64,000 nucleotides of DNA, taken from NCBI RefSeq assembly GCF_051622035.1, contig NC_135362.1:25009001-25073000 (forward strand). The letters run 5' to 3'. A program made the position numbers and the translations under genes. Below, in pieces: positions 49,309-60,250 of the stretch (its first letter is position 1; each line of letters starts with the position of its first letter). The notes beneath the pieces were generated by a model, which was not told where the DNA came from, did no database searches, and saw only the letters and a list, made by a program, of their open reading frames with translations. Source of the stretch: Arctopsyche grandis. Taxonomy: Eukaryota; Arthropoda; Insecta; Trichoptera; Hydropsychidae.

Positions 49309-49870
49309 CAGTGGCGTAGCGAAGGGGAGGGTCCAGGGGGTCTGGACCCCCCCCCCCCTTGGCGGAGTGCAGTCGGCGGCAAAATATCCCACTCCTGTCG
49401 TAATTGATCATTTGTACCATTTTTGGATAGTTTTCTATCCCAAATCCAAGACAGATTTTTAGGACGTAAACATATACTTGAAAATTTCCAATGTTTGCTT
49501 CCTGATGGAAAAAGCTCTCAACCATCAAGTGTTTTAAAAAATAAGATAAAGACTTCGGGGGAAATTTACAACCAAGATATATTTTGTGGGCCTTGCATTC
49601 TAACTGAAGAGTTGGAAATGTGGTGGCAATATATAAGTATTAGAGAAAATCGACCAAAAAACGCACTAGCTGCAATTGAAATTTGCAATCCTTCAATATT
49701 TACATACTTCTAAAAATTCTAGCAACACTTCCGGTGACAATACCCACAAGTGAACGGAGCTTCTCCACACTACGATGACAAAAAACATATTTAAGAAATA
49801 CGATGTCGGAAAATCGACTAAATGGTCCGACCGCTGTACTCTGTGAGGTGGATTATATGCCATCTCGCTT
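49309..49870 (+). pseudogene. hAT transposon relic: 5' end plus transposase C-terminus
   Basis: CAGTGGCGTAGCGAAGGGG at 49309 is a typical hAT terminus. It is soon followed by a frame (49423-49713) with FLGRKHILENFQCLLPDG and CGPCILTEELEMWWQYI, and then in another frame LATLPVTIPTSERSFSTLR at 49719-49775, the conserved dimerisation tail of hAT transposases. The N-terminal zinc finger and DDE core are deleted, and the right end was not found. Dead, internally deleted copy. Confidence 0.8.
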
Positions 49871-49924
49871 GCACCTAACATATTACGCGATACAACCATA
49901 TATACAAAGAAAACATTTAAATTG

Positions 49925-50350
49925 CAATTACCGCTTTAGTTAGTACGTTTAGATAAAACATTAAGATAGAAAACCAATCCTTATAAACGTGGTGAAATAA
50001 AAAATTTGCCAAATAAATGAAAAATAGCACGGAAAAAAAAATATATTTTTGACTTTTAAAATTCGCTAGACAATTAATTAGAAGTATTTTAAAGCAATGA
50101 AATATAACAATTAATAGGAAAAATATCTGACTATTGATTCCAATACTCACTTTGAGCATAACAATTCTAAATTTTGAGTTAAAGACCGCAAAAGCCAAAA
50201 AACTGTAAAAATCGCGGATTTTTTTAAACGCTCATATCTCGTTAACGATCGCCCACCAACAAAAATCAATATCATATTCGAATTCAGTGGATCAAACTTA
50301 GTAAAAATTGGCTAGTCTCCGCTCTGGTATTTTTTTTTTGTTGCTCAGTG
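49925..50350 (-). repeat. Unclassified repeat family E, copy 2
   Basis: The complement starts ACACTGAGCAACAAAAAAA and follows 20927-21333 through CGAGATATGAGCGTTTAA and GGAATCAATAGTC. It abuts the hAT relic. Confidence 0.7.
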
Positions 50351-52144
50351 TAATTAATGTATTAAAAAAATCTGAACAAACAAATGATTAAATCATCCCC
50401 TTGAAATATGTATGTACAAACGTCTATATATTTATTTTATTTGTTTATACAGGTAAAACCCATTTAAGTAAATTACATTATAAAAACGTATAGTGAAATC
50501 TTATAATATAAAATTAACAATAAAAGAAAAAATAAAATCAGAAAAGATAGTAAAAATTAAGGAAACACAATATTCTGAATGGATCCTATAAACCGACCAA
50601 AAGTAACATTAAATATGTCAATGTCCGTCTGATATTCTATATGGTTAAAAAGCCCTATCTATGGCTGTGAATATAAGAGTAATTAAAGTAATGTTAATTT
50701 TCGATAAAATTGCCGAAAACAGAACACGTCTGCTTATTCTAAAATAATTTTCAGGTTAATAGAAAGTGGATTCGCTAAGAATTGGTGGATTAAAAATATT
50801 TCCACGAAGAACTAGGAACATAATAAAATACGACGACGGGATTCTAGACTCACTTACCCCATCATTCCCAAAATAAATCTGCTTGGATATAACCAAAAGA
50901 AATATCCATACATTTTATAATAGAGAAACCGACAGAATTTTTTGTGAACTTTTTCTAATAAATTAATTCTACCAAATTCTAAAACCATGAAGAAGAGATA
51001 AAACCCAAAATTACCATCATGGAAATGAGACGAACGACTCTAGTAAGCATTTGAAATCGGTATTTGAACATAAACAATAAATAGTTTTATCAAAACTTTT
51101 GTTTTATTTGATATTAGATGATAACATTAAAGTCGCTTGTGAATGACGGCCTTTGTTCGGCGCGCTTCCTCGATTAGGTTTTACACCTTAATTCTGATAA
51201 TTCGCAAAACATCTGAATGAGTGATATCTTAAAAGAAAGGACAATAAATAGCCATGTTTTTATAAAGGTTTTACCTCTTAAAATAATTTTTGTTATTTTT
51301 TTATATACAAAAAAATATCAGATTTTTCCAACTTGACAAATTTTTAAAAACTGATGGTGCTTCTATTATTTTTTTCTGTTGACACAGATGATTGTATTTT
51401 TTTTTTATTTGATTGAATAAACATTAGACAAACAAAAAAATAATAACTGACTAACATACCTCTTTTAACTTGGGCAGTATTAGCAATTAACTGTGAGATT
51501 TTGGTGTTTTTACTAAAAATCTTTAAAAATGCAATAAAAAAAAAACCGGAAGACTTTGGACTGAGGTATGTGTGGCTCGAAATGTTGGAAATTATGTAAG
51601 CTATCAACCCTTCAAGGCTTTGCATCGACCTACCGGACATCCTGTATAATGATGTTTTATGTTTTTCCCATATTATTTTTGTAAAAATAATAATTTCTGC
51701 CAGCACCGTAATCCCGGTATTCAGACTAGATTCACGGTACCAGAAAACACCGGGATCCCGGGATTGGAAGCCTTACTACATACTGACTTCTACCGTCAAG
51801 ATAAGAAGCAAAAAGCGATAAAATAGCGATAAATGTAAACAAAAAATGCGTAATTCATGCGTTTTAACAGGTGTTTATTTTCATTTAATATACATACATA
51901 CAAATATTGATTCAAACAATAACAAAAATGTATGCAGTGTAGTGTATGGGCAAGAATTGTATGCGGTATAGTAAATAATTTATGAGAACGATTTTTTTCT
52001 GTTCTTTTACTAGCTTCTAAATAAGTTTCAAATTTCATACTCTGCATAACATCCATACATAAAGACATTATATAATGAATAATATATATTAAATAATAAA
52101 TACATCGACATATTTTTCTTATGAAAGTACAAAAGACAACCACT
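50351..52144. other. No gene seen
   Basis: Very AT-rich. Minus-strand frames at 51344-51706 and 51796-52143 (115-120 codons) are low-complexity and unrecognised. Confidence 0.4.
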
Positions 52145-52332
52145 GTAGAATAATTATCTTAAGATATTAAAACACAAAACAACCAATGAAAAAAGTAAAA
52201 ATCGATCACACAACTTTTACACGAATCACACATACATAAAATAAAGTTAAAAAAACGACTCGATTATAAATAAGCATTGGCGCGAAAAAAAATCACACAA
52301 TCGTGAGCCACGTTTCGCACTAGACACTGAAC
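52145..52332 (+). promoter_or_regulatory. Promoter of TIL gene 1
   Basis: TATAAATA at 52265-52272; the start-site-like CAATCGTGAGCCACG (from 52298) lies about 33 bp downstream and is shared by genes 2 and 3. Further up, GATCACACAACTTTTAC matches the same block in gene 2. Confidence 0.7.
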
Positions 52333-53016
52333 ATGAATCCGACAACGGTTATACTTTTGGGTATAGTCGCCATGACTATGGCAGACGAACCAACTCTACC
52401 TATAGAACCGATTACACCAATATCATCTCCAATCACCTGCGGAATCAACGAAGAATATACGTGCGGATCAGCCTGCGACACCGAATGTGCCACTTTGGGA
52501 CAAGAGTGTGGAATTTACACCTACGTGTGCGTAGACAAGTGCAGATGCAGACAAGGATTCGCCAGAGACTACAGAGACGTCTGCATACCGACTATATACT
52601 GTCCCGGTAACACAATCTGTCCGAAGAACGAAGTATACGATATGCGAATTCCATCTTGTCCGAGCCAGACAACGTGTTCCAGCCTTATCTATAACGCGTA
52701 CATGTGCGGCGAAGATGAGGTCCCGACTTACATCCCGGGATGCAGATGCAGACGTGGTTACATCAGATCTGGTATACGGTTGAAGTGCGTGCGACCGAAA
52801 GAGTGTTGCACGGAACCGAACACGGTTCTGGTGCAAAATCCCAATCCTTGCCCGGGAAATACCTGTCAACAGCCAAAGTTTTCCAAATGCCTAGCTTTGG
52901 GCAAAGAGTGGGGATGTCAGTGTAAAAAGGGATACGTAAAGGAAAGTGAAGATAGCTATAATTGCATATCTTTAAGTGCATGTAAAAATGTTACGACGAA
53001 TCCGATTGATCAATAG
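52333..53016 (+). CDS. Secreted three-module TIL-domain inhibitor, IMPI-like (gene 1)
   Basis: Probable secreted protease inhibitor of 227 residues, made from one exon. Residues 1-18 look like a signal peptide (ILLGIVAMTMA then DE). Module 1 (Cys36-Cys90) has the ten cysteines of a complete TIL domain (CGINEEYTCGSACDTEC, then CRCRQGFARDY). Modules 2 (Cys96-Cys158) and 3 (Cys159-Cys217) have eight each, giving 26 in all, which can pair fully. The order and words (CGSACD, GFARD, IPGCRC) resemble the moth inducible metalloproteinase inhibitor, which blocks microbial metalloproteases in haemolymph; TIL proteins more often inhibit serine proteases, so the target is uncertain. The start is fixed by the signal peptide and by matching ATG positions in the paralogues. 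Confidence 0.88.
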   Translation: MNPTTVILLGIVAMTMADEPTLPIEPITPISSPITCGINEEYTCGSACDTECATLGQECGIYTYVCVDKCRCRQGFARDYRDVCIPTIYCPGNTICPKNEVYDMRIPSCPSQTTCSSLIYNAYMCGEDEVPTYIPGCRCRRGYIRSGIRLKCVRPKECCTEPNTVLVQNPNPCPGNTCQQPKFSKCLALGKEWGCQCKKGYVKESEDSYNCISLSACKNVTTNPIDQ

Positions 53017-53024
53017 AAGTGCAC

Positions 53025-53030
53025 AATAAA
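53025..53030 (+). terminator. Poly(A) signal of TIL gene 1
   Basis: AATAAA 9 bp after the stop codon, followed by another ATAAAA. It is very close to the stop, so the 3' UTR may be short or a later signal may be used. Confidence 0.5.
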
Positions 53031-53269
53031 ATAAAATTACTTGAGCTGCTTTAAATAATTTTGACTTATTAAAAACATAAGCAATTATTCATAATCAAAT
53101 CTGTTTCATTTTCCAGCATTCAAAATAAAAATTTGAACAAATTCGCTATATAATTGGATTATATTGTAATATTATTATTAAATATTTTGACTACACAATA
53201 TTTTTAATGTTTTACTACGAAAAATAATATTTAAAAAATTCCATATATTTGATTACTTGAAACATATGT

Positions 53270-53545
53270 ATCAGCATCATTACCTACAGTCATACATCAT
53301 ACACTGCTGGACGAAGGCCTTTCCAACCCGCTTCCACTCGTCTCTGTTTTGCGCAACTCTCACTCGCAATCTACCCATCTTCCCCGCAGTCTTCTTTAAA
53401 CCGTTTTGCATTCTTTCGGGTACCATTTTAGCACTTATTTTGTCTATTATCACTATTTTGTCTATTAACACTAATCACAAGCTATTAACATTATATCGTT
53501 TTCGAACCGAAGATGACTCAAGACGCGAAAAGTTGTTAAAAATCC
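53270..53545 (-). mobile_element. LINE 3' fragment (RTE-like), minus strand
   Basis: The plus strand shows CACTGCTGGACGAAGGCCTT, a word well known from ends of RTE-like elements in moth genomes. The minus strand reads AQNRDEWKRVGKAFVQQCMM and stops, like the extreme C-terminus of their reverse transcriptase. Confidence 0.55.
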
Positions 53546-53614
53546 TTTAAAGAACTCATTGCACGAAACCATTTCCACAAAAATACATATAACCATTTAT
53601 TTCTTTATTAAATA

Positions 53615-54003
53615 CTAGTTGTTTTACCCGGCTTCGCTCAGTGTTTGTAATATAAACAGCGTAAACGTGGCGAATATAATAGTAAATATTCATTTGTTTT
53701 TATATTAAATTTTCTTGGGAGACCTATAAGGAGAGGTACAATTTGCGATCAACTAAAAAAATTGAAAAAAATTTACGTCATGTCCATAAGAATTTCAGTA
53801 ACCAACACTAAGTTTCAGTTCGATAGGACTAACGGTGTTCAAAAAATCCCCAAAACACACAGATACACACACACACACACATATTTTTTTCTAGATCATA
53901 AAATCGTGATCAGTGATCGATTCTGAGTTCGAATCAGTCAAAATCTCGATTTAGAATTTCAGCATGATCACAAAACTTCATCTATTGTTACTACGTACAT
54001 AGA
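53615..54003 (-). mobile_element. Non-autonomous Helitron, family C, complete
   Basis: On the minus strand it starts TCTATGTACGTAGTAACAAT and ends GCCGGGTAAAACAACTAG, inserted between A (53614) and T (54004). A (CA)n tract is inside. It lies between TIL genes 1 and 2. Confidence 0.75.
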
Positions 54004-54149
54004 TAAAGTACTAAAATATTTACAAGCCTAAGCTCGAATCCTAGCGATAAAAATAAGCCTAATTAGAGTTTTATCCATTCGAACTTGGCGAACTAATTTG
54101 GAGAAGAATTGCAATGTAATAATATGAAGAAAAAAAAATTATTCACGTC

Positions 54150-54388
54150 AATGGCCAAGCGAAAGTTGTCGAGCTTTCCAAAACAACCGAAAAGCGTCGC
54201 CACTGTAACTGACCAAGCTTTTCGTTTCACATCCGGTCTAGACTTACTCCCCTCGCTAAAAAAGTCAAAACTTTAAAAATAAATCACACAACTTTTCCAA
54301 AACACCACTTACACAAACAAAGCCGACAATTTATAATCATGGACTCGAAAAAAAACAGTCAATCGTGAGTTGCGTCTAAAATATCAAA
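54150..54388 (+). promoter_or_regulatory. Upstream and core promoter of TIL gene 2
   Basis: Core: TATAAT at 54332, AATCGTGAGTTGCGTCT at 54361. Proximal block CCCCTCGCTAAAAAAG at 54249 and AATCACACAACTTTTCC are shared with gene 3 and in part gene 1. Distal block GCCAAGCGAAAGTTGTCGAG (about 54157) and AAGCTTTTCGTTTCACATCC (54220) recur upstream of gene 3. Confidence 0.7.
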
Positions 54389-55063
54389 ATGTATTCGAAA
54401 CCGCTAATACTTCTGAGTATAGTCGCCGTGAGTATCGCCGAAAGACCACTACAAAGGTATTCATCAGAAAAATCAGCATCTGCAATCACCTGCGGAATCA
54501 ACGAGGAATACACGTGTGGTTCGGCCTGCGACACCGAATGTTTCTCATTGGGACAACGATGCGGTATTTATAATTTCCATTGTGTAAACATGTGCAGATG
54601 CAAAGTAGGATTCGCCAGAGATTACACAGACGTTTGCATACCTGCTAAGTACTGTCCAGGTAACACAATCTGTCCCGAGAACGAAGTGTATGATATGCGA
54701 ATCCCGTCGTGTCCGCAACAGATGACTTGCGATGATCTCATCAACAAAGTGGACACATGCGGCAAAGATGAGATCCCGACTTACATCCCGGGATGCAGAT
54801 GCAGACGTGGCTTCATCAGATTGGGAACAAGGTACAAGTGCACGCGGCCTCAGGAGTGTTGCTCGGAACCAAACATGATTCTGGTGCAGAATCCTAATCC
54901 CTGTCCGGGAAATACTTGTCAGCAGCCAGAATTTTCCAAATGTGATCTCGCGGAAAAGAAATGGGGCTGTCAATGTAAAGTAGGACATGTAAGGGAATTT
55001 GAAGACAGTTTTGGATGCATACACTTAAGTGGATGTAAAAATGATACAGCGGCACTTGATTAA
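54389..55063 (+). CDS. Secreted three-module TIL-domain inhibitor, IMPI-like (gene 2)
   Basis: Tandem paralogue of gene 1: 224 residues, one exon. The signal peptide is residues 1-17 (LILLSIVAVSIA, then ER). Module 1 Cys35-Cys89 has ten cysteines; modules 2 and 3 have eight each, with the same spacing. The segments NEVYDMRIPSCP and ILVQNPNPCPGNTCQQP are almost identical between paralogues, while the segment between signal peptide and module 1 differs. Expected role: extracellular protease inhibitor, by family resemblance to IMPI and other TIL proteins; target unknown. It starts 1.37 kb after the stop of gene 1, with a Helitron and a LINE fragment between. No canonical AATAAA is seen directly after the stop. 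Confidence 0.88.
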   Translation: MYSKPLILLSIVAVSIAERPLQRYSSEKSASAITCGINEEYTCGSACDTECFSLGQRCGIYNFHCVNMCRCKVGFARDYTDVCIPAKYCPGNTICPENEVYDMRIPSCPQQMTCDDLINKVDTCGKDEIPTYIPGCRCRRGFIRLGTRYKCTRPQECCSEPNMILVQNPNPCPGNTCQQPEFSKCDLAEKKWGCQCKVGHVREFEDSFGCIHLSGCKNDTAALD

Positions 55064-55320
55064 AAATAATTAAATTATGCATATATGCATGTATAATTTG
55101 GAAGAAAATATGAAAAAAAAATTTTTTGAACAACACTTTATATAATTATTTATAAATTATTATCAACCATATATTTTTATTAATGTTTTAAGTAAAATTT
55201 TCATCAAGCTTTCGTATGATTTAATTATAAGTGCATATGGATGTATAATTATATTTGTTTTCTGGTTCTAAAATACAATTATTAACTAATTTTTTAGAGT
55301 TCTTTCTTTTAAACTTTTAT

Positions 55321-55720
55321 TTTATTACAAATAATATATGTATATAAAATACTTTTCAGACATTTATAATACAAAAATTAATATGTTGACGACCAAAATG
55401 TAGTATACTACCTCACAATAGCCTAAAATAGACCACGAGCGTGTTTAGAAAAAACTCGGAGCCCAGATCTAAGGGCTCCCATATAAAAACGCCCGAGCAA
55501 TGCCGATCAAGTGTGTTTAGTTTGTTTATTACAAAAAATATATATAAAATACTTTTCAGACATTTATAATAAAATAATTAATATGTTGACGACCAAAATG
55601 TAGTATACTATCTCACGATAGCCTAAAATAGGCCACGAGCATGTTTAGAAAAAACTCGGAGCCCAGATTTAAAGGCTCCCATATTAAAACGCCCGAGCAA
55701 TGCCGATCAAGTTTGCTTAA
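55321..55720 (+). repeat. 204-bp direct tandem repeat, two units
   Basis: Units 55321-55524 and 55525-55720 share TTTTCAGACATTTATAATA, GACGACCAAAATGTAGTATA and CGCCCGAGCAATGCCGATCA. They differ at scattered bases, with a small length change. Confidence 0.92.
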
Positions 55721-56184
55721 CCAATGTACCTATCTAATTCTACGGTTTTCTACGGTATTTGTAATGGTATACAATTAATAATGGCATTAAACGAAATACT
55801 GTTGAAATAATCAGACTTCATTAAAGATTATACTCGTAAATGTGACATTAATAAAAGTATCAAGTATAAATCAAGTGGTTTCTTGTGAAAAACTACAAAA
55901 CAATTCGTCATCGAAACTCAAGGTTAATATTTAGAAAATCGATTTCAGTACTTGAAAAGTGTTGTGAAAGCGATTGGAGTACTTAACTTTCATTCGCCCG
56001 AGCAACGCCAGCTTATATGCACATATGTACAATAAATATGTAGTTATACGGCAATAGACCATTTATATGTACGATAAATAAAATAAAAATATTTACATAA
56101 AATGTAAAGTCGTATTTACAATGCAAAAAATACAGCTGCTTTTACTATAAAGGTAAATATTAATTCAACATATATTTAAAACTC
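55721..56184. other. No gene seen
   Basis: TCGCCCGAGCAACGCCAGCT at about 55995 resembles the Helitron-type end seen at 30814. The rest is AT-rich. Confidence 0.45.
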
Positions 56185-56322
56185 TTTTTTTTCTCAAGCA
56201 CTACTATGTAGACATCGGACTGGATTTATATTTCAATGCGTTTGCAAGGATTGGTTTTCTATCTCAATATTTTTTTTACTGTACGTACTAATTCGAGCGA
56301 TAAATGGTTTTAAACTATTTTA
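56185..56322 (+). repeat. Unclassified repeat family E, 3' part, copy 3
   Basis: GGATTGGTTTTCTATCTCAA and CTAATTCGAGCGATAAATGG match the end of 20927-21333. Confidence 0.6.
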
Positions 56323-56835
56323 TTTTTATTGTTTTATTCCAATAATTATGTACACTCGTCTTACAGATCGCTCCATTGCAACGATTGTACTACATATACA
56401 AATCAAGAAACACAAAATTATATATATAAAAAAATAATATTATATATTTTTACATTATACATGACATCTATGGTCAAACATTGCAAGCATTTTATACAAT
56501 ACGATCAATATAAGCATTTATATTTATACAATACGAATTTCATAGGATAATCATCCGCAGAGACATCTATGGAAAAAAACTTTTGCAGCATTTTTTATTA
56601 CAAACAGGCGAACCTTGAAACGCTAAATAGCTCAAGATTTGCAGGAGATAAAAGGTAAGGAATGCCAATTTTGCAGGAACCGTTTCAATGAAAATCAGAA
56701 AAATTAGCAAACTCTAATAAACCTGGAGTCACAAACCGAGGTCTGAACAGTAGCAACAAAGTAGGACTCGAACCCGTGACACTCTCTTCGAAAGTATTAC
56801 ATATAAGCAAACCACTAGTCCATGCTGATGGCTAT
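56323..56835 (-). mobile_element. tRNA-derived SINE, full-length, head type 1
   Basis: The B-box on the minus strand, GGTTCGAGTCC (56774-56764), is canonical; the A-box-like TGGACTAGTGGTTTGC lies near the high end. It has the central body, then the AGATGTCTCTG block and a T-rich (A-tail) end. Confidence 0.85.
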
Positions 56836-57304
56836 ATTATGAAATTTTATAGATCTCTGCACGTACATAAGTGAGATCGAATCACACACTAATGTGAGAA
56901 TATCCAATATTCATCTCGATTTTGGATCATGTATACGGTCATCCACAACAGCATACATTCCAATTCAAAAACGATAAAATCAATCAGGTAACTTATGACC
57001 AACAGTTTTTTTGTATCAATTGATAAGATAACAATAAGTACATTCATATATTGTTATTTATAAAATAAATAAAAAATGTATTTATATAAAAACACTTTTA
57101 CGGAACACTTAAGGAAAATGAGGTTTGTTAAATATTAATCTCGTTGAAGTTTTACAACACAGATTAATGACGCAGCAACATCTCAAATTTCCAAGAAAAA
57201 AAATCAACTAACTAAATCAATGCGTCGAAGTAGTTTGAGGAAAAACAAAAAAAACAGAAGTTGATGAACGAAAAAAAATTTTATGGTGCCAATTACAACA
57301 TATA
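56836..57304. other. No gene seen
   Basis: AT-rich DNA. Confidence 0.4.
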
Positions 57305-57745
57305 TTTTATTTTATTTATTGTCACAAATCAATACACACTCGCCATTACAGATTTGCTCCAATGCGACGGGTGTACGTTAATGAAATACATAAACAATCA
57401 GAAATCAGAAATACAGTAATACATACATATAGAATCATAATATATAGAATATAACAATTAATCAGAAATAATAATCATAGTGACATCTATGGATTTCAGA
57501 TTACTGTGTATAATTAATACAAATTATACACAGGCAGATTTTTGTGACAACAGGATTAGATTTTTTAATACCAATTTTCAGGAACCGTTTCATCAATGAT
57601 CAGATAAAATTGGCAAACTCTGATAGAGAAACGATCGATTTGGAGTCACAAAACCCCCAAATCTAACCAGCAGTGGCGAGGACACGAACCTATGACCTCA
57701 GTGATGCTAAATATATACGCAATCACTAAGCCAAACTGCTGGCTT
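57305..57745 (-). mobile_element. tRNA-derived SINE, head type 1 variant, copy X1
   Basis: Nearly identical over about 440 bp to 61709-62145, including unusual words such as GGTTTTGTGACTCC and CACTGCTGGTTAGATTTGGG. The tail (TTTTATTTTATTT on the plus strand) is at the low end. Confidence 0.88.
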
Positions 57746-58360
57746 ATATTATGTATATAATATATGTAATATTATATACATAATATAACCAATTTATTTC
57801 ATTAGATTTTAAAATGATCTAAATATTCGCGAGAGCTTCACTAGAGTTTGAACCCCAATCTCGTGTTTTCTTGACACAAGTGTCAATCATAATATGCACA
57901 AAATAAATATGTATCAGTAATATGAAATTAGCACACAACGAAAAACTTTACATTTGGCCATTTGTCCAAACGATAGATAATGGATGTTCAAACACGGTGC
58001 ATACATACTTACATATGTTTAGTTGCATCTGTTGCTAAAAGGATAAATATAATTCCTGTACAAACATATGTAGGTACTACTGAAGTATGACTATAAAATA
58101 CCACTATGACAGATTTATATTTAAAATTCATCACATCCCAATGAAAAATTTCTTACATGCTGTTTTTGCCACGTTTACAATACATTCGTTACAAAATGAA
58201 TTAGGCGATTGAAAAATCGAGTAAGTAACATATGTAGAAGTGTTAACTTTTAAATTGGTAGTGTAGGCAAATGGAAGCTTATTAAAAATAGAATTTGAAA
58301 TTATCCAAATATTCCTCCTTCCGCGAAATTTTTCATCCCTTCCATTCTAACTAAACATCA
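57746..58360. other. No gene; block shared with DNA downstream of gene 3
   Basis: At about 57850-57990, AGAGTTTGAACCCC, ACAAGTGTCAAT and GAAAAACTTTACATTTGG match 63408-63540, suggesting the region was copied together with the gene. Confidence 0.5.
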
Positions 58361-58417
58361 GACGCCAAGCGGAAGTTTTCGAACTTTTTAAAACAACCAA
58401 TATTTGTCTCATTAGAC
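58361..58417 (+). promoter_or_regulatory. Displaced distal promoter block of TIL gene 3
   Basis: GCCAAGCGGAAGTTTTCGAA and AAAACAACC match 54155-54200 upstream of gene 2. It is now 2.8 kb from the gene 3 start because of transposon insertions. Confidence 0.65.
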
Positions 58418-58420
58418 TAA

Positions 58421-59134
58421 GGGCGAAAACACACCGAGTGGTATGTGGTACGTGTTTTTTCGACACTGTAACGTGGGAACATGGAAGTAAGTATCCACTG
58501 TCTAGGTGCATTCGTGGGTGAACAATATAAACCCCGGACTAGGCTAACGGAAAGTATGTGTCTGGACAAAGAAAACGCTAACTTCTCACTGACCTGGGCA
58601 AGTGCAAGTGCAAGACACATTAATGGATTGGGGAAGCTATGCTGTGCAACTTTTCTTTTATAAGGAAGTACACACGGTAGATCAGATTATTCTGGAGTGA
58701 GCGATGATCTCATTTGGACTTCCTGAATCGTTGAATAAATGCTGTGGAGCGACTTTGGCCTTTCATTTGGATCCTGAACCCACCCACCCCGACGCAATAA
58801 TACATACATACTTTTAAACATGAGCACAAACGCAGCAGCCCTAGGCCATATACGTACATGGTAAACAGTCCCAAAAATCACCCCCTCGAGTGTTTTTGGT
58901 GATATTTTATCCTTGCTTGACAGTGATCGATAACGATCCCATATTTGAAGAAATGTAGGAAATATTTGTCGGTTGCATATGGATATGTATACACGTGCGA
59001 CCTCCCAAACATATGCATTCTGCACGTGCAACTACACCCGAATTCGGTTTGGAGAACAACCACTGTTTACGGTCACGGAACAACAACTATTTACAAGCCA
59101 GGTACGAGATATCCCATACCACCCAGTTTCGCCC
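58421..59134. mobile_element. PIF/Harbinger-like element, 714 bp, TAA target duplication
   Basis: The ends GGGCGAAAAC and the complement GGGCGAAACT are inverted, with GTGGTATG repeated a little further in on both sides. TAA flanks both sides (58418-58420 and 59135-59137). The interrupted sequence rejoins as a match to the uninterrupted gene 2 upstream DNA, confirming the limits. No transposase recognised. Confidence 0.78.
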
Positions 59135-59156
59135 TAAAGCTTTTCGTTTCATATCC
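59135..59156 (+). promoter_or_regulatory. Second displaced promoter block of TIL gene 3
   Basis: AAGCTTTTCGTTTCATATCC (59137-59156) matches 54220-54239 at 19 of 20 bases. It lies between two insertions. Confidence 0.7.
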
Positions 59157-60250
59157 TTATTCAATCTTCTATTCACCATTCTAAATTTGTATTATATGCG
59201 GATGACTTGAAAATCTATAAGAGAATAATTGATTTACCTGACGCTCTTTATTTACAAGAGGATTTGAATTCTATTTATGAATGGGCTAATGTTAATAAAC
59301 TTCCCTTCAATATCCTAAAGTGTCGGATCATTTCTTACTCTCGTTCTCGTTCTCCTATTAAATATCCGTATAAATTTCATGATTCTCTTCTTCAGAGAGA
59401 ATTATTTATATCTGATCTGGGAATAGTCTTCGAAAATAGTTGGAGTTTCAACATTCACATTGAGAATATCTGTGATAGGGCAACAAAAATCCTTGGATTC
59501 GTAATCCGTAATTCGTCCGAACTAGGGCTCACTGCAATTCGTCTCTTATATTGTACATTAGTTCGCAGTGTGCTCGAGTTTGGCTCCATTATATGGTCTC
59601 CCTATCAACTTCGTTACTCTCTAATGTTGGAACGAGTCCAAAGGAAATTCCTTAGATTTTTATATCTGAAGACATTTGGATTTTATCCATATCTGTTCCC
59701 TAGTGCCTTTGTCTTGGGATCTTTGGGTTTCAACTCCCTGGCAAAGAGAAGAGATTTATTTCTTGGGAAACATTTCGTAAAATTACTTAGAGGAGAGATT
59801 CACAATCCCGCTATCCTGGAGAAACTAAAATTCTGGGCCCCGGAAAATCATAGAGTTTTAAGAAAACATGATATATTTTTGCCAATTAGGGCTAAATCAA
59901 ACGTGCTCATGAACTCCCCCCTCTCGAGAGCTGTTCGACTCCTTAACTTACTGGCACATTACTTGGACCTATTCGATGCAGTTATGTTGAGTTAGTGGAA
60001 CACATCCTAAATAGCACGATATAAATTTTTCAATCTTATTTCTTTGTTTTTTTTTGTGTACATATTTTTTACTTGATTTTTATTATTTTTTTATGATGTT
60101 TTTTTTATTTATGATTTTTATTATTTTTTATGATGTTTTTTTTATAATTTTTATGATTTTTATTATTTGTATTATAATCACATTGACGCTTTGGGGCAAC
60201 CTGTCAAGTCTCTGTGGTATTGATTTTTTTTAAATAAATAAAATAAAATA
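59157..60250 (+). mobile_element. 5'-truncated CR1/Jockey-like LINE
   Basis: Reverse transcriptase fragment followed by a very T-rich 3' UTR and a TAAATAAATAAAATAAAA tail. Inserted in the former gene 3 upstream DNA, just after the 59137-59156 block. Confidence 0.8.
59168..59995 (+). pseudogene. Reverse transcriptase C-terminal fragment (CR1/Jockey group)
   Basis: The catalytic box FVLYADDLKIYKRI starts at 59186, with YADD at 59195-59206. Then come FNILKCRIISYSR, LGIVFENSWSFNIHI and LVRSVLEFGSIIWSPY, the usual order behind the catalytic domain of non-LTR reverse transcriptases. The frame is open for 262 codons after YADD to a stop at 59995, so this copy is not very old. The N-terminal two thirds of the polyprotein is missing. 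Confidence 0.82.

Noticed and set aside
52468..52869. Long minus-strand frame opposite TIL gene 1
   Set aside because: Shadow of the Cys-rich coding strand; similar shadows occur opposite genes 2 and 3.
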